Of a DNA stretch of 20,828 bases, positions 1 through 6,894 are shown piece by piece. How positions within the stretch are numbered: position 1 is the first letter of the stretch; each line of letters begins with the position of its first letter. The DNA comes from VBCK01 sp036270655 (lineage in GTDB: Bacteria > Pseudomonadota > Gammaproteobacteria > Burkholderiales > Burkholderiaceae_F): positions 1-20,828 of the forward strand of contig DATBCD010000026.1 of the NCBI GenBank assembly GCA_036270655.1, written 5' to 3'. The position numbers were made by a program, and so were the translations under genes. The notes beneath the pieces are model-generated. The model saw only the letters and a program-made list of their open reading frames with translations. It searched no databases and had not been told where the DNA came from.

Positions 1-1641
1 CGCGATCTGACCCGGGTCGCGCACTTCCTCCCCGTAACCGCCCAGCATCTCGGCAAACTTGCCGAAGGGAACGTCCCCCAGCAGGTTGCCCACGTTGCCC
101 CGCTGCTCGCCGTACTTGGCCAGCTGCCCATAGCGGATCTGGTTCATCGCCGAGTTGTTGCCGATGACCGCCAGATAGGGAACGCCAAACCGGTTGGCCG
201 TCTCCATATCGAACGCGGTCATGCCGAAGGAGCCATCGCCGTAGTAGCACAGGATTTCCTTGCCCGGATTGGCCAGCCCCGCGGCCAGCGCAAAGCCGGT
301 TCCCACCCCCAGGCTGCCCAGCGCCCCCGGGTCCATCCAGTGGCCCGGCTTGCGCGGTCGCACCGCCTGCGCCGAGATCGTCACCACATCGCCGCCGTCG
401 CCGATGTAAATGGTCTCGTCGGTCAGAAACTCGTTCAGCTCCCAGGCCACCCGGTACGGGTGGATCGGCACGCTGTTGGACTTGAACAGCGGCATCAGCT
501 TCTCGCCCGCCTGCTCCTCGGCCGCCGCCAGCTCCTTCATCCACGCCCGCCGCGCCTGCCGCTTGTCGTTCTTGATCCGCCCCGTGGCCGCCGCCAGCAC
601 CGCCCCCAGCACCGCCCCCGGGTCGCCCACGATGCCCAGCGTCACATCCCGGTTCTTGCCCACCGTGCGGTAGTCCATGTCGATCTGCACCAGCGTGGGC
701 ACCGCAATGCGCTTGCCATAACCCATCCGGAAATCAAACGGCGTGCCCACAATCACCAGCACATCGGCCTTGGCAAAGGCCTGGCTGCGCGTGCGGTCGA
801 AGTGGTGCCCATCGCCCGGCGGCAACAACCCCCGGCTGGCCCCGTTGAAATAGCCCGGTATGTCCAGCCCCTTGAGCAGCGCCACCGCCTCCTGGTGCCC
901 GCGCGCCGCCCACACCTGCTGGCCGTACAGAATCGCCGGCCGCTCCGCATTGACCAGCAGGTCGGCCAGCCGCTCGATGTCGTCCACATCCCCCACCGAC
1001 CGCGTCGAGGCCCGGTACTGCCCCGCCTTGGGCAGCACCGCCTTGGTCACCTCGATCTCCCGGTCCAGCACGTCGCGCGGAATCTCCAGATACACCGGCC
1101 CGTAGGCCCCCGCAAACGCCTCCCGCACCGCCATCGCCACCATGTCGGCCACCCGCTCGGTCGACATCACCGTGGCGGCAAACTTGGTGATCGGCCGCAT
1201 CAGGTCCACATGCGGCAGATCCTGCAGCCCGCCCATCTTCCACTGCACCAGCGCGCTCTGCCCCCCGATGTGCAGCACCGGGCTTTCCGACCGCAACGCC
1301 GTCGCTATCCCCGTGACCGCATTGGTGCACCCAGGCCCGGCCGTCGTCACCACGCATCCGAGCCGCCCCGTCTGCCGCGCATAGCCGTCGGCCGCATGCG
1401 CCGCCACCTGCTCGTGCCTCACATCCACGATCTTGATGCCCTCATCGATGCAGCCGTCGTAAATGTCGATAATGTGCCCCCCGCACAGCGTGAAAATCGT
1501 GTCCACCCCCTCGCTCTTGAGCGCCTTGGCCACCAGGTGCCCTCCAGACACCACGTTCGCATCCCGGCTCTTCTGCTTCAACGTGTCTTCGGCGGTGCTG
1601 GTGGCCCGCCCTTTTAACGCTTCCGTGGCAACGTCTGACAT
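1..1641 (-). CDS. Thiamine-diphosphate-dependent lyase, acetolactate synthase superfamily, ILVBL/HACL2-like (3' end outside window)
   Basis: The frame is open from an ATG at 1641 to the window edge, giving 547 residues without the C-terminus. An SD (GGAGG) lies 6 nt before the ATG. The N-terminal pyrimidine domain has FTLCGGHI and the catalytic-glutamate motif VRHEQ; a middle domain follows (DVLVIVGTPFDFRMGYG); the C-terminal domain has IGDGGDVV and the diphosphate/Mg motif GDGS followed about 25 residues later by NN. The GGHI, GGD and DPGA-LG-LGVG-GFAL pattern resembles the ILVBL/2-hydroxyacyl-CoA lyase 2 branch more than biosynthetic IlvB. That family splits 2-hydroxyacyl-CoA into an aldehyde or ketone and formyl-CoA; oxalyl-CoA decarboxylase is a cousin. 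The gene lies 128 nt downstream of an oxalate/formate-type transporter on the same strand, so they are probably co-transcribed. The family call is firm; the substrate is inferred, and a catabolic acetolactate synthase-like role is not excluded. Confidence 0.85.
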   Translation of the reverse strand, partial: MSDVATEALKGRATSTAEDTLKQKSRDANVVSGGHLVAKALKSEGVDTIFTLCGGHIIDIYDGCIDEGIKIVDVRHEQVAAHAADGYARQTGRLGCVVTTAGPGCTNAVTGIATALRSESPVLHIGGQSALVQWKMGGLQDLPHVDLMRPITKFAATVMSTERVADMVAMAVREAFAGAYGPVYLEIPRDVLDREIEVTKAVLPKAGQYRASTRSVGDVDDIERLADLLVNAERPAILYGQQVWAARGHQEAVALLKGLDIPGYFNGASRGLLPPGDGHHFDRTRSQAFAKADVLVIVGTPFDFRMGYGKRIAVPTLVQIDMDYRTVGKNRDVTLGIVGDPGAVLGAVLAAATGRIKNDKRQARRAWMKELAAAEEQAGEKLMPLFKSNSVPIHPYRVAWELNEFLTDETIYIGDGGDVVTISAQAVRPRKPGHWMDPGALGSLGVGTGFALAAGLANPGKEILCYYGDGSFGMTAFDMETANRFGVPYLAVIGNNSAMNQIRYGQLAKYGEQRGNVGNLLGDVPFGKFAEMLGGYGEEVRDPGQIA

Positions 1642-1692
1642 TGAGGGCCTCCGCCTGAGGTGTGCTGATGTTCGGTGACTCGAGAATGGTCA

Positions 1693-1727
1693 TTCCCGGC
1701 CGCGGGACTGGCAACCGCAGCCGGGAA
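1693..1727 (-). other. Intercistronic hairpin between transporter and lyase genes
   Basis: TTCCCGGC (1693-1700) pairs with GCCGGGAA (1720-1727), and the stem continues with GCGG/CCGC after a single mismatch. This gives about 12 paired positions and a 9-nt loop. On the minus strand no T-run follows, so it is not a standard intrinsic terminator. It could protect the 3' end of the transporter message or set the expression ratio of the two genes. Confidence 0.5.
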
Positions 1728-1769
1728 CCGTCTGGATCTTAAAGGGCGGCCGTCACGACCGTAGAGAGC

Positions 1770-3128
1770 TCAGGTGGCCACCGCCGCGGCCTGCACCGCC
1801 GCTTTCGCCTGGGCCGCCTGCTGGTTGTTCTTCTCGATCTGAGCCCGCCTCATCGGCTTGAGCACCAGGACGGCCATCAGCGCCGCGATCCCGTTCAGGA
1901 TGGCAGCAGTGACGAACACGGAATGCCAGCTTCCGGTGGCCTCCTTCAGCACGTTGGCCCACGGCACCAGCAGGGCCGCGGTGCCCTTGGCCGTGTACAT
2001 CAGGCCGGCGTTAGCGGCGGCGAACTTCGCGCCGAACGTATCGGTCGTGGTCGACGGAAACAGGCTGTAGATCTCGCCCCAGCCGAAAAACACCAGAGCC
2101 GTCAGCAGCACGAACAGCACCGGATCCTGGCCGTAATAGAACAGCGACATGATGGTCACCGCTTCGAGGCCGAACGCGATCAGCATCGTGTTTTCCCGGC
2201 CGATCTGGTCCGACACCCAGCCGAAGAACGGTCGCGTCAGCCCGTTCAGTATGCGGTCGAGCGAAAGCGCGAACGTCAGCGCCGGCAGGGTGATGCCGAT
2301 CAGGCTGACCGGAACTGTGTCGATCTTGAAGTCCTTGGCGATCGGCGCGAGCTGCGCGGTGGCCATCAGTCCGCCGGCCGCGACCATCACGAACATCGCG
2401 TACATCACCCAGAACACGGGGCGGCCCAGAATCTGAAGGGGCGCGAAATCCAGGCGGGTCTGTATCACCAGCGGCGAGCGGGATGGCCTGGCCGCCCTCT
2501 TCGATGGCGAATCCCAGCGAACGTGTCTGGGATCGGTCAGCGCGAACGAGGCCAGGAACACGATCAACCCCTGGCCGATACCGAAATACAGGAAGGCATC
2601 CTGGTATCCGTTGGCCTTGATGATGGCCGAAATCGGAATGATCGTCAGCGCCGAGCCGGCCCCGAATCCCATCGCGGTAAGCCCTGCGGCAAGCCCGCGC
2701 CGATCCGGAAACCACTTGAGCGCGTTACCGACGCAGGTCCCGTAGACGGCACCGGCGCCCACGCCGCTGACTGCGGCGGCGATGTAGAACGCCGTCAGGG
2801 AATCGGCCATCGAATTCATCACCCACCCGATGCCGCACAGGATCCCGCCGACCATCACGACAATGCGCGGACCGAAGCGGTCGACCAGGTAGCCCTCGAC
2901 CGGCACCAGCCAGGTCTCGGTCAGTACGAAGATGGTGAAGGCGACCTGGATCGCCGCTTTGCTCCAGCCGAACTTCGTGGTGATCGGGCCGACGAACAGC
3001 GTCCAGCCGTACTGCAGGTTGGCGATCATGCACATGCACAGGATCCCGATGAACAGCTGCAGCCATCGGTAGGATGCTGGGCGACTTATCATCGTGTCGA
3101 TCGTCTGTGCGCTTGCCTCGGTTCCCAT
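1770..3128 (-). CDS. MFS transporter, oxalate/formate antiporter (OFA/OxlT-like) family
   Basis: A 452-residue inner-membrane carrier with about 12 hydrophobic segments. The start at 3128 is chosen because GAGGAG lies 6 nt upstream and the first transmembrane segment then begins near residue 22; an in-frame start at 3377 would add 83 charged, non-membrane residues. OxlT-like signatures are QYGWTLFVGP (39-48), VDRFGPR (82-88), KWFPDRRGLAAG (138-149), NGLTRPFFGWVSDQIGR (295-311) and SLFPSTTTDTFG (355-366). Arg299 and Lys381 align in context with the two cationic residues known to bind oxalate in OxlT (Arg272, Lys355), which supports a carboxylate substrate. The C-terminal tail (about 425-452) is Ala/Gln/Lys-rich and cytoplasmic. 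It is the first gene of the leftward unit that continues into the thiamine-diphosphate lyase. Family certain; whether it moves oxalate, formate or a larger hydroxyacid is unknown. Confidence 0.92.
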   Translation of the reverse strand: MGTEASAQTIDTMISRPASYRWLQLFIGILCMCMIANLQYGWTLFVGPITTKFGWSKAAIQVAFTIFVLTETWLVPVEGYLVDRFGPRIVVMVGGILCGIGWVMNSMADSLTAFYIAAAVSGVGAGAVYGTCVGNALKWFPDRRGLAAGLTAMGFGAGSALTIIPISAIIKANGYQDAFLYFGIGQGLIVFLASFALTDPRHVRWDSPSKRAARPSRSPLVIQTRLDFAPLQILGRPVFWVMYAMFVMVAAGGLMATAQLAPIAKDFKIDTVPVSLIGITLPALTFALSLDRILNGLTRPFFGWVSDQIGRENTMLIAFGLEAVTIMSLFYYGQDPVLFVLLTALVFFGWGEIYSLFPSTTTDTFGAKFAAANAGLMYTAKGTAALLVPWANVLKEATGSWHSVFVTAAILNGIAALMAVLVLKPMRRAQIEKNNQQAAQAKAAVQAAAVAT

Positions 3129-3377
3129 CAGGTTCTCCTCGATCGTTGTCTCGTCGATGCGCCGCTCATCCCTTGACCTCGCGGTGGCGGACGAGCGTGC
3201 CAGCTCGTCCGCTGCGAGCGTCCGCCTTCCTCCCAACACATGGTCTGAGAATCGACTGAGCGCTATGCCGTTTACGCTGCGTTCATCAAATTGCTCGCGC
3301 ACCATGCCACTGCGGCTTCGATTTTTGTCGCAGCAAGCACGGCACGCATCGCGGCGGAACAACCGCCCGACCTTCAT

Positions 3378-3407
3378 ACGGTATGTGACATATCAGAACG
3401 GCGTCAA
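3378..3407 (-). promoter_or_regulatory. Candidate promoter for transporter-lyase unit with overlapping palindromic operator
   Basis: On the minus strand TTGACG (3402-3407) and TACCGT (3378-3383) are spaced 18 nt apart. The spacer overlaps an 11-bp palindrome TATGTGACATA (3382-3392), a plausible site for a dimeric repressor. The leader to the chosen ATG would be about 240 nt. The -10 is weak and no regulator gene lies in the window. Confidence 0.3.
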
Positions 3408-3575
3408 TCGATTTCGATTGTGCGTTGCGATCATGCGTGCATACGCGAGCGAGCGCTCCCGCACACGCGCGATGAGTCGTATTGCGATGCAATAGCACCA
3501 GATAGCGTTCGCGCTTCTTCGGTCCGTCGCGTTGCGCAAATCGCGACACACGCATTCGAATTGTTAGCGCGTTTG

Positions 3576-3605
3576 TTGACCTCGCGCTGATATACCAGAT
3601 ATCGT
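3576..3605 (+). promoter_or_regulatory. Candidate sigma-70-type promoter for the porin gene
   Basis: TTGACC (3576-3581) is followed after 18 nt by TATCGT (3600-3605). An inverted repeat GATAT (3589-3593) / ATATC (3599-3603) overlaps the -10, so a regulator may bind here. The leader to the porin ATG would be about 100 nt. Confidence 0.3.
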
Positions 3606-3713
3606 ACGTCCGCTCGACAACATCACCGAGCGGATGGGCGAGACGTCGCGTTGAACATTGCGTTCACGTCGCCGCGGCGCTTCTAACAATAGACGACGCT
3701 CAAGGAGGAAAGC

Positions 3714-5516
3714 ATGAGATTCCGTAGTCCGCTCGTGATTGCGGGCGCTGTCGCGATGGCGCTCGCCGGTGCGGCGCGCGCTGACGATGCGAGCGACCTC
3801 AAGGCCCAGATGGAGTCCCTGCAGAAGCAGATGGACGCCATGAAGGCGCAGTTGGAGCAGATGCAGAAGCAAAAGGAAGAAGCGGCGAAGGCTGCGCCTG
3901 CTGTGCCCCCGGCGGCCAAGGGCGAGGAAGCCGCGAAGAAATATCAGGCGATCGAGTCGCTGTTCGACAAGATCACCAAAGGCTTCTATGGCTCCCTGGA
4001 CGTGTCGGCCGACTACGTGACCAAGGGCATGAACGGGTTCGTCGCTTACGGGGGGTACGGATGGATTCCGGCTCCCAATGGCGTCGTGGGTGCGGGCTCG
4101 TACACCCCGGCGACTCACATCAAAACGACGTGCAACCCGGCCACCGGGGTGTGCTCACCCGAACCGGTGGGCAACGTGGGCTGGTTGCCCGGGCTGTCGA
4201 CCAACAAGTCGGGCATGGGATACCGGGGCAGTCACAAGCTTCCCGATGCCTTTGGCGATCTGAGTGTGATCTACCAGATCGAGGCCTCGTTCGCGATTAC
4301 AGCGTCGCCTGGCGCCAGCACCAGCTATACGTCGCAGTCCAACGTGATCAAAGCTGCGCTCGGGTTCGGCGACTCGTTCCTCGGCTTCGGCAGCAAGAAA
4401 TGGGGTAACGTGAAGTTCGGCACGTTTTACGCGCCGTACAAGAAGTCGACCGACCGGATGAATCCGTTCTCGGGGCAGCTGGGCGACTACGCGGTGGTGA
4501 TGGGCAATTCCGGCGGTGACAACCGGGTCGAATTCGGCACGCGCCTGGAGCACTCGATCCAGTATGAATCCCCGAAGATGTACGGATTCAGCTTCGACTT
4601 CCTGGTATCGCCCGGGCAGAACCGGACCTACGACGCGGTGGTCCAGCCCTCCGGGTCGCCGGACTGCAGCGGCGGCAACATCCCCGGCAGCGGCAACCTG
4701 CCGTTGAACTGCGACGATGGCGGCTTCACCAGTGCGTACAGCCTGGACGTAAAGTTCGAGACGAAGGACCTGTACGTCACGGCGGCGTACGAGCGGCACA
4801 ACAACGTCAATCGCAACAGCGATGGCATTGGCGCGAACCAGCCGATCTACGGCTTCTACTTCGGGCCCCCGGTGTTCCCCGGTAATCCGCTGTTCCTGGA
4901 CATGACGCCGATCACGATTGCACCGGCCAACGGCGGTGCGACCGACACGTGCGGCGCGTCGACTTGCGTGACCACGTTCCCGCTGGGCGCCTACACAACC
5001 GACATCGGCCCCGAGTACGCGTACAAATTCGGTGCCCAGTACATCTTCGACTTCGGTCTGACGGTCAGCGGCGTCTGGGAGTTCCTGCGGCGCGACGTCC
5101 CGAGCTACCTGCAATTCCAGAACGAGCGCAGCCGCGACGGGCACTGGCTGGCGCTGACCCAGAAGGTCACCGACTCGATCAACGTCAGCGCCGGCTGGGC
5201 GCATGCGGGACAGACACCAGGAGATCCTGGCGGAGAGCACAACTACAATCCGTTTGCGAGCTCCAACACGTCGGACATGGTCACGCTGGCGTTCAAGCAG
5301 AAGCTGGACAAGCAGGTCTCGTGGTACCTGGACGTGGCCGAAACATTCAATCACGGCAACGCCCACTACGACCTGGGCGCCGGCGGCCGCGGGTTCCCGA
5401 CGGACTGTCACGACGGCACCCATGCCTCGCAGATCGACTACTCGAGCGCCGGTCCGACCACCTGGGGCGGTTGCAAACTGAAGGGTGTTTCGGTCGGGAT
5501 GAACTACACGTTCTGA
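3714..5516 (+). CDS. Porin-like outer-membrane beta-barrel protein with N-terminal coiled coil
   Basis: 600 residues, with a very strong ribosome site (AAGGAGG, 3702-3708) 5 nt before the ATG. A signal peptide is evident, with likely cleavage after residue 23 (AGAARA/DD). Residues about 25-60 form a heptad-like coiled coil rich in Lys, Glu, Gln and Met, then an Ala/Pro-rich linker. From about residue 85 the sequence alternates as in a beta barrel and ends NYTF; a terminal Phe is the usual barrel-assembly signal. Eight Cys occur, mostly as close pairs in presumed surface loops (CNPATGVC, TCGASTC), so extracellular disulfides are likely. This coiled-coil plus barrel layout is common in porins of proteobacterial catabolic clusters. 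It is divergent from the oxalate/formate-type transporter and upstream of the formyl hydrolase-like gene, so it probably admits the same substrate to the periplasm. Substrate unknown. Confidence 0.85.
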   Translation: MRFRSPLVIAGAVAMALAGAARADDASDLKAQMESLQKQMDAMKAQLEQMQKQKEEAAKAAPAVPPAAKGEEAAKKYQAIESLFDKITKGFYGSLDVSADYVTKGMNGFVAYGGYGWIPAPNGVVGAGSYTPATHIKTTCNPATGVCSPEPVGNVGWLPGLSTNKSGMGYRGSHKLPDAFGDLSVIYQIEASFAITASPGASTSYTSQSNVIKAALGFGDSFLGFGSKKWGNVKFGTFYAPYKKSTDRMNPFSGQLGDYAVVMGNSGGDNRVEFGTRLEHSIQYESPKMYGFSFDFLVSPGQNRTYDAVVQPSGSPDCSGGNIPGSGNLPLNCDDGGFTSAYSLDVKFETKDLYVTAAYERHNNVNRNSDGIGANQPIYGFYFGPPVFPGNPLFLDMTPITIAPANGGATDTCGASTCVTTFPLGAYTTDIGPEYAYKFGAQYIFDFGLTVSGVWEFLRRDVPSYLQFQNERSRDGHWLALTQKVTDSINVSAGWAHAGQTPGDPGGEHNYNPFASSNTSDMVTLAFKQKLDKQVSWYLDVAETFNHGNAHYDLGAGGRGFPTDCHDGTHASQIDYSSAGPTTWGGCKLKGVSVGMNYTF

Positions 5517-5550
5517 CCGACAGCGCGCGGGTTCGCCCGGTGACGTGCGG

Positions 5551-5585
5551 GGGCGGAGCGGGTTAAGCTCCGCCCTTGCGCTTTT
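5551..5585 (+). terminator. Intrinsic terminator-like hairpin after the porin gene
   Basis: GGGCGGAGC (5551-5559) pairs perfectly with GCTCCGCCC (5567-5575) around a 7-nt loop, followed by TTGCGCTTTT. It lies 34 nt after the porin stop and only 30 nt before the next start codon, so it may act as a partial terminator that lets some transcription through to the downstream gene. Confidence 0.6.
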
Positions 5586-5615
5586 CAGAGACCCGAAGAG
5601 GTGAGGGAGCCAGCG

Positions 5616-6545
5616 GTGAGAATCGTCATCATCGGCCAGCAGGATTTCGGCAAGGCGGTGCTCGAGGCTTTCACGTCGCGTGGCGACCAGGTCGCCGGCG
5701 TGTTCTGCGCTCCGGAAAAAGAGGGCGCAAAGGCGGACGTGCTGAAGGCGGCCGCGCAGGAAAAAGGGATAGGCGTCCATCAGTTCGCTTCGCTGCGCAG
5801 CCCGGAGGCGCGCGACGCGATCAAGCAGCTGAACGCCGACATCGGGATCATGGCTTACGTACTGCAGTTCGCGCCGCAGGACTTCGTGAACATTCCGCGG
5901 CACGGAACGATCCAGTACCACCCATCGCTGCTGCCGAAGTACCGCGGCCCCAGCTCGATCAACTGGCCGATCATCCGCGGCGACACAAAAACGGGCCTGT
6001 CGATTTTCCGGCCCAACGACGGCCTCGACGAGGGGCCGGTGATCCTGCAGAAAGAAACGCCGATCGGGCCGGACGACACGCTCGCCAGCGTCTATTTCGA
6101 CCGGCTGTTCCCGATGGGGGTCGCGGCGATGCTGGAAGCGGCCGACCTGGTCGCCGCCGGCCGCCACCGCGAGACGATCCAGGACGAATCGCAGGCTTCT
6201 TACGAGGGCTGGTGCCGCAGCGCCGAGGCGCGCATCAACTGGGCCAGCCACGTCGACTTCACGTACAACCTGATTCGCGGTTGCAACCCCGCTCCCGGGG
6301 CCTGGACCACGTTCAACGGCAAGAAGGTCCAGATCTTCGACGCCAGAAAGCACCTGGTGCGCACCTTCAGCGCCGTCAAGGGCAAGGTCGGCGAGGTAGC
6401 CGAGATCGGCCCCGAAAGCCTGCGCATCACCTGCCAGGGCGGTCAGATCGAGGTGTTCAAGGCCAAGGGCGAAGACACGAAAAAGCTGCAAGCGCCAGAG
6501 CTTGCCCTGGCGATCGGCCTGCACACCGGCTCGGTACTGGGCTAA
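5616..6545 (+). CDS. Formyltransferase-fold hydrolase, like the 10-formyl-THF hydrolase domain of ALDH1L1
   Basis: 309 residues. The GTG at 5616 is preferred over the in-frame GTG at 5601 because GAGGGAG lies 6 nt upstream and the protein then begins MRIVIIG, as homologues do. Residues 1 to about 200 form a formyltransferase (GART-fold) domain with RHGTIQYHPSLLPKYRG (95-111). His102 and Asp138 (NDGLDEG) match the catalytic pair of this superfamily, with the 36-residue spacing known for ALDH1L1 (His106/Asp142). The residue two before the His is Gln, where methionyl-tRNA formyltransferases carry Asn; this argues against an Fmt paralogue. Residues about 205-305 form the C-terminal Fmt-like beta domain (INW, IRGCNPAPGAWTTF). 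No acyl-carrier or aldehyde dehydrogenase domain follows. Likely cytosolic, acting on 10-formyl-THF or another formyl donor; the neighbouring lyase family, which releases formyl-CoA, makes formyl disposal attractive. Confidence 0.85.
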   Translation: MRIVIIGQQDFGKAVLEAFTSRGDQVAGVFCAPEKEGAKADVLKAAAQEKGIGVHQFASLRSPEARDAIKQLNADIGIMAYVLQFAPQDFVNIPRHGTIQYHPSLLPKYRGPSSINWPIIRGDTKTGLSIFRPNDGLDEGPVILQKETPIGPDDTLASVYFDRLFPMGVAAMLEAADLVAAGRHRETIQDESQASYEGWCRSAEARINWASHVDFTYNLIRGCNPAPGAWTTFNGKKVQIFDARKHLVRTFSAVKGKVGEVAEIGPESLRITCQGGQIEVFKAKGEDTKKLQAPELALAIGLHTGSVLG

Positions 6546-6565
6546 ATCACCGTCGTTGATACACT

Positions 6566-6850
6566 GAACTTTCCCCTGTCCCACGTGCGACAGAGGGTTA
6601 GGTAGTACGAAACTCCCCTGTCCCGCGTGCGACAGAGGGTTAGCTAGTACGAACTCCCCTGTCCCGCGTGGGACAAAGGGGTGAGGACGAAACTCCCTGT
6701 CCGGCGTATGACTGGGGGTCGAGTACGAAACTCTCCGGCTCCGCGTGGGACAAAGGGGCGAGTCGGAAACTCCCCTGTCCCGCGTGTGACGGAGGAGCGA
6801 AGTAGAAAACTCCCCTCTCCCGCTTGCGGGAGAGGGGCGGGGGAGAGGGC
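6566..6850. repeat. Tandem array of about seven REP-like palindromic repeats
   Basis: Seven diverged units begin with GAAACTCCCCTGTCCCGCGTG or a close variant, at about 6566, 6609, 6651, 6689, 6727, 6766 and 6805. Spacings are 43, 42, 38, 38, 39 and 39 bp. Each unit can fold on itself. The last copy is intact: CCCCTCTCCCGC (6812-6823) pairs perfectly with GCGGGAGAGGGG (6826-6837) and is followed by a GGGGGAGAGGG tail. The array fills almost all of the gap between the formyl hydrolase-like gene and the oxidoreductase gene. The same family occurs inside dnaE2 at 13297-13524. Units are neither identical nor separated by unique spacers, so this is not CRISPR. Confidence 0.85.
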
Positions 6851-6894
6851 AGCGTGCTCCCGTTGGCCGCACAGACAGATCTGGGGAAGTCTGG

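Larger units (their letters stand above)
3129..3713. other. Divergent intergenic control region, 585 bp
   Basis: No credible gene is seen here. Parts of the stretch from about 3370 to 3610 are visibly richer in A and T than the flanking genes, and they hold the two candidate promoters listed separately. Open frames crossing it lack ribosome sites and resemble nothing known. The in-frame extension of the transporter (3129-3377) is best read as its 5' leader. Confidence 0.6.

Noticed and set aside
340..1617. 425-residue plus-strand open frame
   Set aside because: Antisense of the thiamine-diphosphate lyase, which has intact family motifs; the plus frame is rich in Arg, His and Pro with no known motif.
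1923..3176. 417-residue plus-strand open frame
   Set aside because: Antisense shadow of the MFS transporter; very hydrophilic with no fold signature.
3129..3377. N-terminal extension of the transporter to an ATG at 3377
   Set aside because: The ATG at 3128 has a strong SD and places the first membrane segment as in OxlT; the extension is charged and overlaps the candidate promoter.
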